NCBI GenBank assembly: GCA_035285585.1
Contig: JAYKGU010000079.1
Location: 1 to 64,000 of the forward strand
From: JAYKGU01 sp035285585
Lineage (GTDB): Bacteria; Cyanobacteriota; Cyanobacteriia; CAKZMO01
DNA: 64,000 nt
Direction: 5' to 3'
Shown here: positions 35,801 to 43,810 of the stretch, piece after piece
How positions within the stretch are numbered: position 1 is the first letter of the stretch
Layout: every line of letters starts with the position of its first letter
Translations under genes and position numbers: made by a program
Notes under the pieces: generated by a model
What the model was told of the DNA's origin: nothing
The model's input: only the letters and a program-made list of their open reading frames with translations
Database searches by the model: none

Positions 35801-36011
35801 CTACGGCTTTCTTGCCAAGTGTAAAGCTTTGCCTGAGTTTGAGCCACTCCCCATCATCATGCTGACGTCGCGCAGTGGCAGCAAACACCGCCAGCTGGCC
35901 ATGAGTTTGGGGGCGTCTGCTTATTTCTCCAAACCCTACAATGAACGAGCGCTTCTGCAAACCCTGGAAAAGCTCATTGGTTTGGCCCTCGTCACGTCAG
36001 TTACCCAGTAG
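32847..36011 (+). CDS. pixL: CheA-like hybrid histidine kinase with receiver (PixL)
   Basis: 1054 residues. HPt domain with phospho-His49 in AAHSVKGGAS, a second helical HPt-like region without an obvious His, an odd Asp/Val/Ala repeat tract about residues 290-320, a Gln/Pro linker, dimerisation helices, the CheA ATPase (NAFDHGIED, SDDGQGIS, SLSGRGIGMDIV), a CheW-like domain, and a receiver with Asp977 in VCDIEMPRLDG. This is the layout of TaxAY1/PixL. The ATG at 32847 is chosen over GTG at 32826; neither has a clear ribosome site. Confidence 0.92.
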   Translation: MSDAKELEIRLQFLDEAQDYLSDIDAALLGIADNRVDPQKVNEALRAAHSVKGGASVMGFSALSDLAHRLEDALKVLKLQRDSLVINAEVEHLLLSAVDCLYSVISQNRQGKAIPPQWLRSQALPIFEQIRQHIGEPQPEDANSILMMEEDQDIVVMLFQTEVEGCLQRLESVLKTSGPCLREEVEILAQELGGLAEMAQLDAFGALCASIGVAFQTHPHRGEEIAHLAQQAWRRSQALVLAHRFNDLPTTLELSDVASDQSFEAAFEIATGVPSEIRPQVATRAIANFDLDADVDATVDARVNAGVEIDVAIDINVDSEPGPNLDTHLRLDHLFPNLPTDAGAAPPAVLETLPIEENPQRFQPTQQPSRQSFQNIEEPTVVSASATVESTVRVPTKQLNQLSDLFGELVIERNRLNLEVKALRDLIQSLTQRVQTLNQANTELRTVYDKVATQTESNLQLPSTEMRQDAQLQLSHQANAGIPNAGFPVNPHLNTFDSLEMDRYSSLHLMFQEVMETVVQIQEVTSDINLELEETNQTTRDLNKTTKQLQASLTQLRMRPLADVLDRFPKALRELSLQYNKPVKLRTYGGGTLVDRNILEALNEPLLQIIRNAFDHGIEDVQTRQARGKPQEGLIEIRAFHRSNRTVIIISDDGQGISLDKVRSRALQMGLDDSLLSVASDDELLSLIFEPGFSTADKVTSLSGRGIGMDIVRNRLKQIRGEIKVDTQVGQGTTFTISVPFTLSVARVLLTESNHLLLAFPIDVIEEMIPLQLERIVAMLGSETFDWHGEMVQLVRLSRCLKFNGTYQMESLETPPKIDAPTVLLVTHNGQRIGLQVDRCWGEQEVAIRKVEGDLPLPPGFTNCTILGDGRVVPLVNVPELLHWIASYERSEGGLDARKVNGDRPFHPQLSASQEPALPPSPERKPTLMVVDDSINVRRLLALTLEKAGYRVVQAKDGQDAFDKLTEGLDVQAIVCDIEMPRLDGYGFLAKCKALPEFEPLPIIMLTSRSGSKHRQLAMSLGASAYFSKPYNERALLQTLEKLIGLALVTSVTQ

Positions 36012-36043
36012 CCCATCGCTGCAATCCCCCAGCAAGTTGAACT

Positions 36044-36640
36044 ATGACTATCTTTACGTCAAAGCGATTTGAGAAACGCCAAACTCAGGCCATTCAGAAA
36101 CTCATTACCTTTCAAATTCAGCAAGAGTGGTTTGCCCTACCCATCCGACTGGTGCGCAAGCTCACCTTGATGGGACCGGTCTATGGTGCTTCTGGCAATG
36201 GCAGCACGGGGTTGACCCACTTTGAAAACCAGGAAATTCCCGTCATTGACGTGCAATACCGCATCTTTGGCGATCGCTCTGGCCCTGGCCTGCTCCCCCG
36301 TCAAATGCCTGCTCCCCCGGCCCCAGCCCGGTTGCCCGCAGCCCAGATGAATCGCTCAATTCAGCAGGCGGAGATTCCGCCCCTGGAGACCTCTTTGGGT
36401 GAAACTCAAGTTTCTGAGTCTTCCCAGAGGTACCTGCTCGTTGTCCAAAACCGGCAGGGGGAGTTGGTGGGTATCCCCCTCCCTTCTCAACCTGTGCTTC
36501 GTCGGGTGCCGGAGTCGGCCTTTGCGCCTTTACCGGCGGCCTATTCATCCGGGGGAAACCTCCGCTGCGTGAGTGCGATCGCCGTTCTGGGGGACGATCA
36601 GCCATCCCTATTTCTACTCAATCTCAGCCAATTGGTTTAG
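36044..36640 (+). CDS. CheW domain protein, second copy
   Basis: 198 residues. A CheW fold split by a Pro/Ala/Gln-rich insert (about 85-135): LITFQIQQEWFALPIRLVRK before it, YLLVVQNRQGELVGIPL after it. It lies 32 bases after pixL and is the last gene of the operon. A second adaptor could link another receptor or alter array stoichiometry (inference). Confidence 0.78.
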   Translation: MTIFTSKRFEKRQTQAIQKLITFQIQQEWFALPIRLVRKLTLMGPVYGASGNGSTGLTHFENQEIPVIDVQYRIFGDRSGPGLLPRQMPAPPAPARLPAAQMNRSIQQAEIPPLETSLGETQVSESSQRYLLVVQNRQGELVGIPLPSQPVLRRVPESAFAPLPAAYSSGGNLRCVSAIAVLGDDQPSLFLLNLSQLV

Positions 36641-36720
36641 CGGAACTAACGCGATCAGCGAGCTTCTTGCGCTAGCAGCCTTTGTAAGCTTTCCTAGAAA
36701 CGTTGCTTGCGGAGCCGCCG

Positions 36721-37743
36721 ATGACTTTACAATCAAACGATCGCCAACCCTCCCTCGATGCCCTGGCCGAAGCAGGGAATATCTCTGGGGCGATCGCCCC
36801 AACCCTGCACCCTGATGACTGGCTGTATCACCGCACCACCCTGGAGTGGGTGTTTCAAACACCGCTGGGTCAGCAGTTGCCTCCCCTTTATCAACTCTTT
36901 CGCGCCTATTGTTATCTGTACTTTTCCCTGACTGTGGAAAATCAGCTGAGGGGCGGCAGGCTGCTATTTAAGCTGCTCTCCCAGGTGCAGTACCGCCTTT
37001 CACCCCAGGGCTACCTAAAATTTTCCTTAAAAAAATACGAGGCGTTTTTAGACCCGTTTGACCCCCGCTGCCTGCAGGTGGTCAATGAGCTGAGCCGTGA
37101 CGACTCGGATGTTAAGGTACTGGAATATTTGCTCTCAGAGGGAGATAGCTTTATTGATGTGGGAGCCAACCACGGTAGTTTTTCCATTGTTGCCAGCAAA
37201 TTAGTGGGCAGTCGGGGTTCCGTAACTGCCATCGAGCCACAGCCGCGCCTTGCCCGAGCCGTCGAAAAATCCCTTGCCCTGAATGCCCTGGGCCGCTTTC
37301 AGGTATACCCGGTGGCGGTTGGCGCATTCGATGGCGAAATTGAACTGCTGGTTCCCCAGGGCAGTTCAGGCGCGGCTGGAATTTATTCAGACCACTCCGC
37401 TGTCCAGGCGCACGCCACCCTCCCGGTGGCCATCCGCAAGTTTGACACCCTGCTGGATTGGCGCAGCCTGCCGGGGCAGGTTGTGGTCAAGCTCGACATT
37501 GAAGGGAGCGAGCTGGCGTTTCTCGCTGGGGCGCAGGCAATGCTTACGACACTCAAACCCAGGTTGATTCTCGAAGTCCATCCAGGAACTTTGAAGGCGG
37601 CTGGGAAAACCGGGGCAGATTTGAAGAAGGCTTTGCAGGATCTGGGCTATGGACGGTATGCAGAAGTGAATAAGCCCGAAGTCACGTTTCCCATGGAAGA
37701 CTTGAACACCCAATTTCAGAGGAATGTAATAGCGCTACAATAG
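36721..37743 (+). CDS. FkbM family methyltransferase
   Basis: 340 residues. A class I SAM-binding fold with DSFIDVGANHGSFS and VTAIEPQP, then a FkbM-type C-terminus with VVVKLDIEGSELAFLAGAQ. Such enzymes O-methylate sugars or small molecules; the substrate is unknown. The N-terminal about 115 residues are helical and unassigned. ATG at 36721 is used rather than an upstream TTG at 36703. Confidence 0.85.
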   Translation: MTLQSNDRQPSLDALAEAGNISGAIAPTLHPDDWLYHRTTLEWVFQTPLGQQLPPLYQLFRAYCYLYFSLTVENQLRGGRLLFKLLSQVQYRLSPQGYLKFSLKKYEAFLDPFDPRCLQVVNELSRDDSDVKVLEYLLSEGDSFIDVGANHGSFSIVASKLVGSRGSVTAIEPQPRLARAVEKSLALNALGRFQVYPVAVGAFDGEIELLVPQGSSGAAGIYSDHSAVQAHATLPVAIRKFDTLLDWRSLPGQVVVKLDIEGSELAFLAGAQAMLTTLKPRLILEVHPGTLKAAGKTGADLKKALQDLGYGRYAEVNKPEVTFPMEDLNTQFQRNVIALQ

Positions 37744-37782
37744 CGAACAAGCTTAAAGCAACTGTGATAGAGAGTTATAGGC

Positions 37783-38064
37783 ATGTGTATTTGCATTAAC
37801 TGCCATTACGTCGATCGCTGTATCACTTATCACGCGGTTGAGGCCAATCACCAGCAGCCCCATTTGACCGATACGCCCGACTTTGAACCTGTCAGCCCCA
37901 CCATTAATGCCAACATCAAACCGCCGACTGTGGTCGTGGAGGGCGATCGCATCGTGCAAAAGGATGACTTTGGCTTCGAGTATGACGTGGTGGGCTGCGA
38001 CAGCTACACCGAGGAAATGGGCAAGTGGGCTAGATTGCGCCCAGGCGAACTCATCCCCACCTAG
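37783..38064 (+). CDS. ycf34: Ycf34 family protein
   Basis: 93 residues with Cys2, Cys4 and Cys7 in MCICINCHYVDRC, plus Cys13 and a C-terminal VVGCDSYTEEMGKWARLRPG. Ycf34 of cyanobacteria and red-algal plastids is reported to carry an iron-sulfur cluster and to affect photosynthetic electron transport. It converges on rpaB with a 13-base gap. Confidence 0.92.
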   Translation: MCICINCHYVDRCITYHAVEANHQQPHLTDTPDFEPVSPTINANIKPPTVVVEGDRIVQKDDFGFEYDVVGCDSYTEEMGKWARLRPGELIPT

Positions 38065-38077
38065 TCGTGCATCCGTT

Positions 38078-38854
38078 TTACGCGCCAATTGACTCCGATG
38101 ATGGCATCACGCGGGGGAAAAAATATCCCTTACCCCGGTCGGTGTGGATAAATTCAGGATTGCTTGGGTCGTCCTCCAGCTTGGCCCGCAGGCGGGAAAT
38201 GTGCACATCTACAACCCGTAGATCACTGTGGCGGCTGGGGGTATAGCCCCAAACTTCGTGGAGAATTTCTGCCCGGGGAACTGACTCGCCTGAGCGGGTC
38301 GCCAGCAGTTGCAGTAGGTCAAATTCAATGCCTGTCAGGCGGACGCGATTGCCGTTGGAATAAACCTGCCGCTTGTTTAACTCGATTCGCAGGGAACTGA
38401 GCTGGATGACTCCCGCCCCTTCCGTATCCAGGGATGGCTTTAGGCCCTGAGGCTGTTCGGTACGGCGCAGGATGGCTTTGATACGGGCCTCCAGCTCTTT
38501 GGGCGAAAAGGGCTTGGCCAGATAGTCATCGGCCCCCATCTCCAGTCCGGTAATGCGATCGGCAATTTCCCCCAGGGCGGTCAGCATGATAATGGGCACG
38601 TCGGAGGTTTTGCGAATTTCTCGACAAACGGCCAGCCCGTCCAGCTTGGGCATCATAATGTCAAGCACCACCAGGTCTGGATCCTCCTGGGAAAATGCCT
38701 GCAGGGCTTCTTCCCCATTGGCGGCAACCACCACCTCATAGCCCCCCATGGACAGCCTGGTCGCGAGGATTTGACGAATGGCGGTCTCGTCGTCGACCAC
38801 TAAAATCTTGCGTTTGTCAATAGTCAATTGTCTTTGCACTCCTTGCTTGACCAT
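38078..38854 (-). CDS. rpaB: OmpR-family response regulator RpaB (Ycf27)
   Basis: 258 residues. Receiver domain with phospho-Asp65 in VVLDIMMPKLDG and LAKPFSPKELEARI, then a winged-helix DNA-binding domain ending HTDRGKGYFFPR. RpaB is the essential cyanobacterial regulator that binds HLR1 sites and controls high-light and photosystem genes. The receiver matches RpaB rather than RpaA by its C-R-E-I-R-K-T-S-D-V-P-I-I-M-L-T-A-L-G run of conserved positions (from memory). A Gln/Arg-rich N-terminal extension of about 13 residues precedes the receiver. Confidence 0.9.
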   Translation of the reverse strand: MVKQGVQRQLTIDKRKILVVDDETAIRQILATRLSMGGYEVVVAANGEEALQAFSQEDPDLVVLDIMMPKLDGLAVCREIRKTSDVPIIMLTALGEIADRITGLEMGADDYLAKPFSPKELEARIKAILRRTEQPQGLKPSLDTEGAGVIQLSSLRIELNKRQVYSNGNRVRLTGIEFDLLQLLATRSGESVPRAEILHEVWGYTPSRHSDLRVVDVHISRLRAKLEDDPSNPEFIHTDRGKGYFFPRVMPSSESIGA

Positions 38855-39350
38855 TTAGCAACCCGCTTGCGCAGCAGAACGGATGCCAAATTTTTGCGGC
38901 AACTTTTATTAGAGAGTTTTTGATGGTAAACAGAGCACCACAATGGGAACAAAATGCTGAAAACGTTGGGACGGAGCTTGTCGATGCGAACCAGCACTGG
39001 TGCAAACAAGCCGAAATGTTTTGTTACACTTCATCACAAGCATGATAACAAACGATAACGACAAGATCAGCCTATTTAACCAAGATTTGCCCAATAAGAA
39101 CGATTGGCCAGGGTTTTGCTGGTCACTACGCTCCCTAAAGAATAATAGAATTGTTACGGAAAATTTCCTACTCTCCGGTCTCCTTGTTAAGTTGCTGTCA
39201 CAGTCCCGGTAACAGAGAAGCCGACTTGATATGATTTGTCCAACTGTGGTTCAAGCAACCCGCTTGACGTCCTGTTGGTACGATCGTCGTGCTGGCCGAC
39301 GTTGACGCGTGTCGCTATGGCTTTTCGTCCAGCTAGGGCTACCTGACAAT
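38855..39350. other. Intergenic region, rpaB leader / RHH gene
   Basis: 496 bases with both promoters. I looked for paired TTACA half-sites (HLR1, possible autoregulation) and found only isolated ones (GTTACAC near 39022, GTTACGG near 39157). No gene seen. Confidence 0.45.
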
Positions 39351-39557
39351 ATGGCAAATCCATTTATCGGGGCTAGAATTTCTCCTGAACTGGAGGACGC
39401 GATCGCTGCTCGGATGCGCGAAACCGGACAGTCCAAGTCTGAGGTGGTGATTGCCGCACTGGAAACCTATTTGGGGATGAGACCCTGCTATGAGCGGCTG
39501 GCCGCCATCGAAGAGCGGCTGGCCCACCTGGAAAAAGTCGCAAAGCCTGTCAGCTAG
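39351..39557 (+). CDS. Ribbon-helix-helix-type DNA-binding protein
   Basis: 68 residues. IGARISPELEDAIAARMRETG followed by QSKSEVVIAALETYLG is a typical CopG/Arc-like strand-helix-helix, then a short coiled tail (ERLAAIEERLAHLEKV). It could be a solitary regulator or an antitoxin, but no toxin gene adjoins it. The ATG at 39351 is used. Its stop overlaps that of the convergent binding-protein gene by 4 bases. Confidence 0.65.
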   Translation: MANPFIGARISPELEDAIAARMRETGQSKSEVVIAALETYLGMRPCYERLAAIEERLAHLEKVAKPVS

Positions 39558-41263
39558 GGGGATGCGGGTTGTGAGCTAGCAGCTTCGACGGAGACCACCT
39601 GCGTGAGCTGCACATCATTAAACTGGGGCCGGTTAAAGGGCGCAAGGGTCAGGCCGTTCAGGTTCGCTGACGACGCATATACCCATAGCCAGCCTGGCGT
39701 GTAGATGGGTACGACCACGGCATTTTCCAGCAGGTAAGCCTGTACCGCCTGCACGGCCTGCAGTCGCGCCTCCGGGGCGGTGGTGGTGCGGGTGGCCGCA
39801 AGCAGGGCATCCAGTTCAGGAGACTGGTAGCCACCGTAGGCCCCCGGTGAGTGCCAGAGGGCATAGAGAATGTCGGGGTCGTACCAGGCCCAGCCCATCA
39901 GGTCGAAGGTGCCGGGTCCGCTGTCGGATTGGTTTTCCTGCTTGACGCGCTCATTCAGGGCGCTGATATCCATCATTTCGACGTTGACCTGGATACCCAC
40001 CCCGGCTAGCTGTTCCTGAAAGACGGTGACCAGTGCTTCCCGGCGATCGCCCATCCAGGTGAACAGGGTCACTTCCAGGGGATTTTCCGGGCCGTAGCCC
40101 AATTCCGCCAGAAGCGCCCTGGCCTGATCGGGGTTGTGGGTGTAGCTGAGGCGATCGCAAAAGTCCTGGTCATTTCCCAGCACCCCGCGCGCGACGGGGC
40201 ACCGCTCCCGCTGCACCAGATTGCCAAACACCTGCTGCAGGGCCACATCGGGCTGGATGGCATGGGCTACGGCCTGCCGGGCACGAATGTCGTTAAACGG
40301 TGGACGGGCCATATTGAACTGGAAGAAAATGCTCTGGCCGGTATTATCGGCGATCGTCAGCCGCAGACGGGCGTCTTCCTGAAGGCGATCAATCTTCTCC
40401 AGGGGCGGGTCGGTGATCAGGGTGGCGGTGCCCGCTTGAAGGCTTTCCAGACGATCGGCGGCACGGGCCGTGGGGCGAATCACCAGCTGATCTAGATAAG
40501 GAGGCCCGGGGTTTTTTACCGGACGGCCATAGTTTACATAGTGGGGATTGCGGGCCAGCACCAGCTCATCTTCCCGCCGCCACTGCACCACTTCCCAGGG
40601 GCCGGTGCCGACGGCAAACTGGTTCCCAAAGCTGGCTCCCAGGTCAACAGCGCTGTTGCAGATCATGCTGGCAAAGGGGTCAGCCATGAAAGGCAAAAAG
40701 GCACTAAATGGTTCAGAGAAGCGAAAGGTGACGGTGAGGGGGTCGACCACTTCGATGGCGGTCAGGGTACCCCAGTTGGGCCGCGTCAGGCTGGGATTGT
40801 CTTCATTCATGGCCCGATCCGCCGTAAACTTGACATCTTCGGCATCAAATGGAGTACCGTCATGGCAGCGAATATCTTCATTGAGCCAGAAAGTGACCGC
40901 CAGCCCATCCTCGCTCACCCGCCACTCCCGCGCCAGGTGGGGCACCAACTGGCCCTCCTGGTCAAAGGCCAGCAGGGTGTCATAGATTTGATCGAACACC
41001 TGCCAGGAGAATATATCGGTGGTGCGGTGAGGATCGAGGGTGTGAATGTCGCTGTAGCGCTCCCACACCAGCCGCCGGGGTTCCTGATCTGCGCCCAAAG
41101 GCTGTAGCGTGGGCGGTGGCGTGCTGGGTTCTGGCTCGACTGTGCTGCAGGCGATTAGGGAGAGAGCGATCGCCCCCAGTAAACCCACCGCCTGCGGACA
41201 GCGGCCACCCACCTTTGCAAACCTCTGCAAACCCCTGGAAAGATCAGCCCTGAAGATGCCCAT
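39554..41263 (-). CDS. ABC transporter peptide/nickel-type substrate-binding lipoprotein
   Basis: 569 residues. Signal peptide with lipobox SLIAC, an acidic Pro-rich linker, then a class-C (SBP_bac_5) binding protein: RRLVWERYSDIHTLDPHRTT, LAREWRVSEDGLAVTFWLNE, RCHDGTPFDAEDVKFTADRA. Such proteins deliver oligopeptides, nickel or glycosides to an ABC permease. No permease or ATPase gene adjoins it, so the transporter is encoded elsewhere. It follows ictB by 36 bases on the same strand. Confidence 0.9.
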   Translation of the reverse strand: MGIFRADLSRGLQRFAKVGGRCPQAVGLLGAIALSLIACSTVEPEPSTPPPTLQPLGADQEPRRLVWERYSDIHTLDPHRTTDIFSWQVFDQIYDTLLAFDQEGQLVPHLAREWRVSEDGLAVTFWLNEDIRCHDGTPFDAEDVKFTADRAMNEDNPSLTRPNWGTLTAIEVVDPLTVTFRFSEPFSAFLPFMADPFASMICNSAVDLGASFGNQFAVGTGPWEVVQWRREDELVLARNPHYVNYGRPVKNPGPPYLDQLVIRPTARAADRLESLQAGTATLITDPPLEKIDRLQEDARLRLTIADNTGQSIFFQFNMARPPFNDIRARQAVAHAIQPDVALQQVFGNLVQRERCPVARGVLGNDQDFCDRLSYTHNPDQARALLAELGYGPENPLEVTLFTWMGDRREALVTVFQEQLAGVGIQVNVEMMDISALNERVKQENQSDSGPGTFDLMGWAWYDPDILYALWHSPGAYGGYQSPELDALLAATRTTTAPEARLQAVQAVQAYLLENAVVVPIYTPGWLWVYASSANLNGLTLAPFNRPQFNDVQLTQVVSVEAASSQPASP

Positions 41264-41299
41264 GTTGTTGCTTAAAAACTGTTTAACCCAATTTTTCTC

Positions 41300-42739
41300 C
41301 TATCCCCAGGGGGGATCCGGATGGTTCCTGTAGGACGATGGGTCCTCTAATTGCTGGCCAGGGGGTTGAGCAGAGGTTTGGACATAACTGGCCACCAGTG
41401 CCAGCATGAACCACCAGAGGGTACTCACCTGGGGGCGATACCACACGGTGTCCACCAGCCCGTGGGCCAGCATCCCCACCATGATGGCGATCGCCCCCAT
41501 AAGCCAAAACCCCTGAGGATCCTGGCGCGATCGCAGGCGCTGCAGGTGCCTCCAGCCCTGGTTAAAGGTCACTAATAGAAGCCAGAGGAAGCAAATCAGG
41601 CCCACCGCGCCGGTTTCCACCATAATTTCCAGCAGCACGGAGTAGGCGCTCAGGGCGGTGTAGCCCGGCTCCTGGTAGAAAGGATAGACCTGGTTGAAGG
41701 CGTCATTACCGGGGCCAATGCCCAGCACCGGACGGGCCTGGATCATGTCCAGCACGGCCATCCAGACGTTGATGCGGAAGTTGTTGCTGCTGTCTTCACG
41801 GCCTGCAAAAATGCTGGCCACCCGACTGTAGAGCGGCTCCACCGTCAGAACCGCCAGGGTGAGCAGGGCCACCGTACCGCCAAATACGCTGGGCAGCGTC
41901 CAGATGCGCCAGAACCGGGGCAGGCGCACGCTCCCCCAGTGAACCAGCAGCAGCAGAAAGACACCGCCACCTACCACAAAGCCAATCCAGCCCCCCCGGC
42001 TGAAGGTGAGGATCAGGCAGGCCGAGTTGACTAACGCCATGGTCAGGGCCAGGAGTTTGGGGAGCCAGCCCCGCCAGGTGAAGACTGCCGCCCCACTTAA
42101 AATCGCCGCCGGAATCAGGTAGCTGGCCAGCAAATTGGGGTTACCCAGGTAGCTGTATACCCGCGTGGTGCCCGCCAGGGAGGATTCGGGATCCACCCAG
42201 GTGGCCAGGGCATCGGCCCCGAAAAACCACTGCCGTAATCCTACGACGCTCACCAGGAGGGCGACGTGCAGGTACACGGCAATGATTAGCGATCGCAGCC
42301 GGGGCGATCGCAACACCCGCGCCATCAGGGCAAAGGCAATTAAATAGAGGGTGAGCTTAATCCAGCCATCGGTGGCCGCGGCCCGCACTGGGGAAAAGGC
42401 GGTGGCAATGGTGGCGATCGCCCAGTAGAGCAGAACCGGGAAGTGGATCGGGGTGAGCGATTCTCCAGCCTTATCGGAGAGGGCCAGCAAACCCCAAAAC
42501 CCAGCAACGGCCAGCAAGAGCACCCCAATCAGGGTGGTCGATACAAACGGCGCAACGGCAAACAGCACCGCAATCAGCACTGCGCCCAGGGCTTCAGCTC
42601 GGTACAGTAGCACGCTGTCCCGTCGCCAATTGCGCAGCAGCCCCAGGGACTGATGGATCGTGCTCGAAGCAGCCCACTGAAACGGCGTGAGATGCTCCAG
42701 TGTCAGGGCTTGCCAGAAGGTTCGAACGGCTTGCAGCAT
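41300..42739 (-). CDS. ictB: IctB-type O-antigen ligase family membrane protein
   Basis: 479 residues with about ten membrane segments. The O-antigen-ligase-type region includes SYLGNPNLLASYLIPA, LILTFSRGGWIGF and GIGPGNDAFNQVYPFYQEPGYTALSAYSV. IctB was proposed as involved in inorganic carbon accumulation in cyanobacteria, but its Wzy/WaaL-like family suggests polysaccharide ligation or polymerisation. Both readings remain open. The start is the ATG at 42739. Confidence 0.85.
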   Translation of the reverse strand: MLQAVRTFWQALTLEHLTPFQWAASSTIHQSLGLLRNWRRDSVLLYRAEALGAVLIAVLFAVAPFVSTTLIGVLLLAVAGFWGLLALSDKAGESLTPIHFPVLLYWAIATIATAFSPVRAAATDGWIKLTLYLIAFALMARVLRSPRLRSLIIAVYLHVALLVSVVGLRQWFFGADALATWVDPESSLAGTTRVYSYLGNPNLLASYLIPAAILSGAAVFTWRGWLPKLLALTMALVNSACLILTFSRGGWIGFVVGGGVFLLLLVHWGSVRLPRFWRIWTLPSVFGGTVALLTLAVLTVEPLYSRVASIFAGREDSSNNFRINVWMAVLDMIQARPVLGIGPGNDAFNQVYPFYQEPGYTALSAYSVLLEIMVETGAVGLICFLWLLLVTFNQGWRHLQRLRSRQDPQGFWLMGAIAIMVGMLAHGLVDTVWYRPQVSTLWWFMLALVASYVQTSAQPPGQQLEDPSSYRNHPDPPWG

Positions 42740-42789
42740 AAGTGCTCAATCACAATTAATTACATCTTGTGGGGGTGTGCGCCCCCGGT

Positions 42790-42835
42790 GGAGAGCGCAC
42801 CTCGCTATAGCGACGTTTACTGATGACCACCTAAG
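42790..42835. repeat. Repeat family D, partial inverted copy
   Basis: Read in reverse complement it gives CTTAGGTGGTCATCAGTAAA, then CGTCGCTATAGCG and GTGCGC, matching the left part of the copies at 18582 and 29391. It is joined at 42836 to family C. Confidence 0.6.
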
Positions 42836-42929
42836 TATGGCGTTACGCTTTCGCGTTAGGACATTCAAGAGGTGTGGAACCCCTGCGTCGTGGGGGTTCC
42901 ACACTCAAACCTTAGCCCGTAGGGCTATA
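42836..42929. repeat. Repeat family C, copy 2 (inverted)
   Basis: Contains GTGTGGAACCCC and GGGGTTCCACAC as in copy 1, with GGCGTTACGCTTTCG on the left and CTTAGCCCGTAGGGC on the right. Confidence 0.75.
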
Positions 42930-43010
42930 GTACTGCATTGAAAAACGAAGGTTAGAAAACGGGGCGCTCCCCCGGTTTTCTAACACGAACTTAATTGTGC
43001 CGACCTACTT
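42930..43010. repeat. Repeat family B, copy 3 (inverted, slightly shortened)
   Basis: The same order as copy 2: ACTGCATTGAAAAACGAAGG, central hairpin AGAAAAC...GTTTTCT, end GTGCCGACCTACTT. The left tip AAGTAG is lost where it joins family C. Confidence 0.8.
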
Positions 43011-43490
43011 GCTTATTGTTCTTAGAAATTGGGCCTTGCAAAATCGGGCTTGACGGTCAAGGGGTAATCAGCGCAATTTCGGGAGTTTTATGAAATTTTA
43101 ATCTTTGTCATGGCATATTCCTTTATTCGAAAAGTTCGAGTATTTTAGTAAGTATACGGATGATTTGCTCCCCCAGTCCTGATAGCGCCGTCCGTAGATG
43201 TAGTGTTTGGTATGGTTTACTCCGTATTTCTACAGTCATATCGCTTGAGGGTAGGGGTTTCCGGAAAGTGTCTGTGACAAAATGATTCGCTCAATAAGGG
43301 TTTTGAAGGATCTTAGCGATTTTATTAAGTAGTGTAGCCCTACAAGATACATTGCTCGGCTTTAGAATTATCCCCTGCTCTTTTTCCGTAGCCCCAACCG
43401 TTCTCAGCGATTGCGTTCCTCCGTTTTGCTCGGTTCACTCGCTCCATTGCAAGGTAACCCTTTCTCAGTTCTTAGCTCAGAGGATGCATC

Positions 43491-43757
43491 ATGAGTCCAC
43501 ATCTTAGGTTTGTCGGTCTGATAGTTGGTTGTTCGGTTCTCCAGGTGGTCGGCCTGGGAACGATGGCGATCGCCCAGTTTGCCGCCAGCAGTGCCCCTGT
43601 CACCCATCCACCCGCCGCCAAGGCCAGCGCCGCGCTTCAGGGGCCGGTTAGCAGTGTGCACAAGTTGGCTGGTTTAACCGAGTTTGCATCCGATGGGGGA
43701 TATGTGCCCCCCAATAATGGTGGCCCTGACTATAGCCAGGGATCGGGCACCCGCTAG
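43491..43757 (+). CDS. Small secreted protein with Gly/Pro/Asn C-terminal tail
   Basis: 88 residues, function unknown. A Sec signal peptide (GLIVGCSVLQVVGLGTMAIA) with likely cleavage after AIA near residue 28, an Ala/Pro-rich stretch, then a C-terminal tail YVPPNNGGPDYSQGSGTR. No cysteine in the predicted mature part. A good terminator follows. It could be a periplasmic or external peptide precursor; the conserved-looking tail suggests the C-terminus is the active part (inference). Confidence 0.65.
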   Translation: MSPHLRFVGLIVGCSVLQVVGLGTMAIAQFAASSAPVTHPPAAKASAALQGPVSSVHKLAGLTEFASDGGYVPPNNGGPDYSQGSGTR

Positions 43758-43784
43758 CTTTTCGCCGGTAACCCCAGGCAGAAG

Positions 43785-43810
43785 ACCCGTGGGCCTACCC
43801 CACGGGTTTT
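43785..43810. terminator. Bidirectional terminator overlapping the nadB 3' end
   Basis: ACCCGTGGG (43785-43793) pairs with CCCACGGGT (43799-43807), followed by TTT on the plus strand. The right arm encodes the last codons of nadB on the minus strand (nadB stop at 43795-43797). Confidence 0.75.

Larger units (their letters stand above)
42740..43490. other. Intergenic region with a repeat mosaic
   Basis: 751 bases without a recognised gene. The first 270 are four repeat fragments joined end to end: a degraded GGGGGTGTGCGCCCCC hairpin, inverted family D, inverted family C and inverted family B. The remaining 480 are A/T-richer and should hold the promoter of the small secreted protein. Confidence 0.65.

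Noticed and set aside
38855..39350. An RpaB autoregulatory HLR1 site upstream of rpaB
   Set aside because: Only single TTAC half-sites are present, not the paired arrangement.
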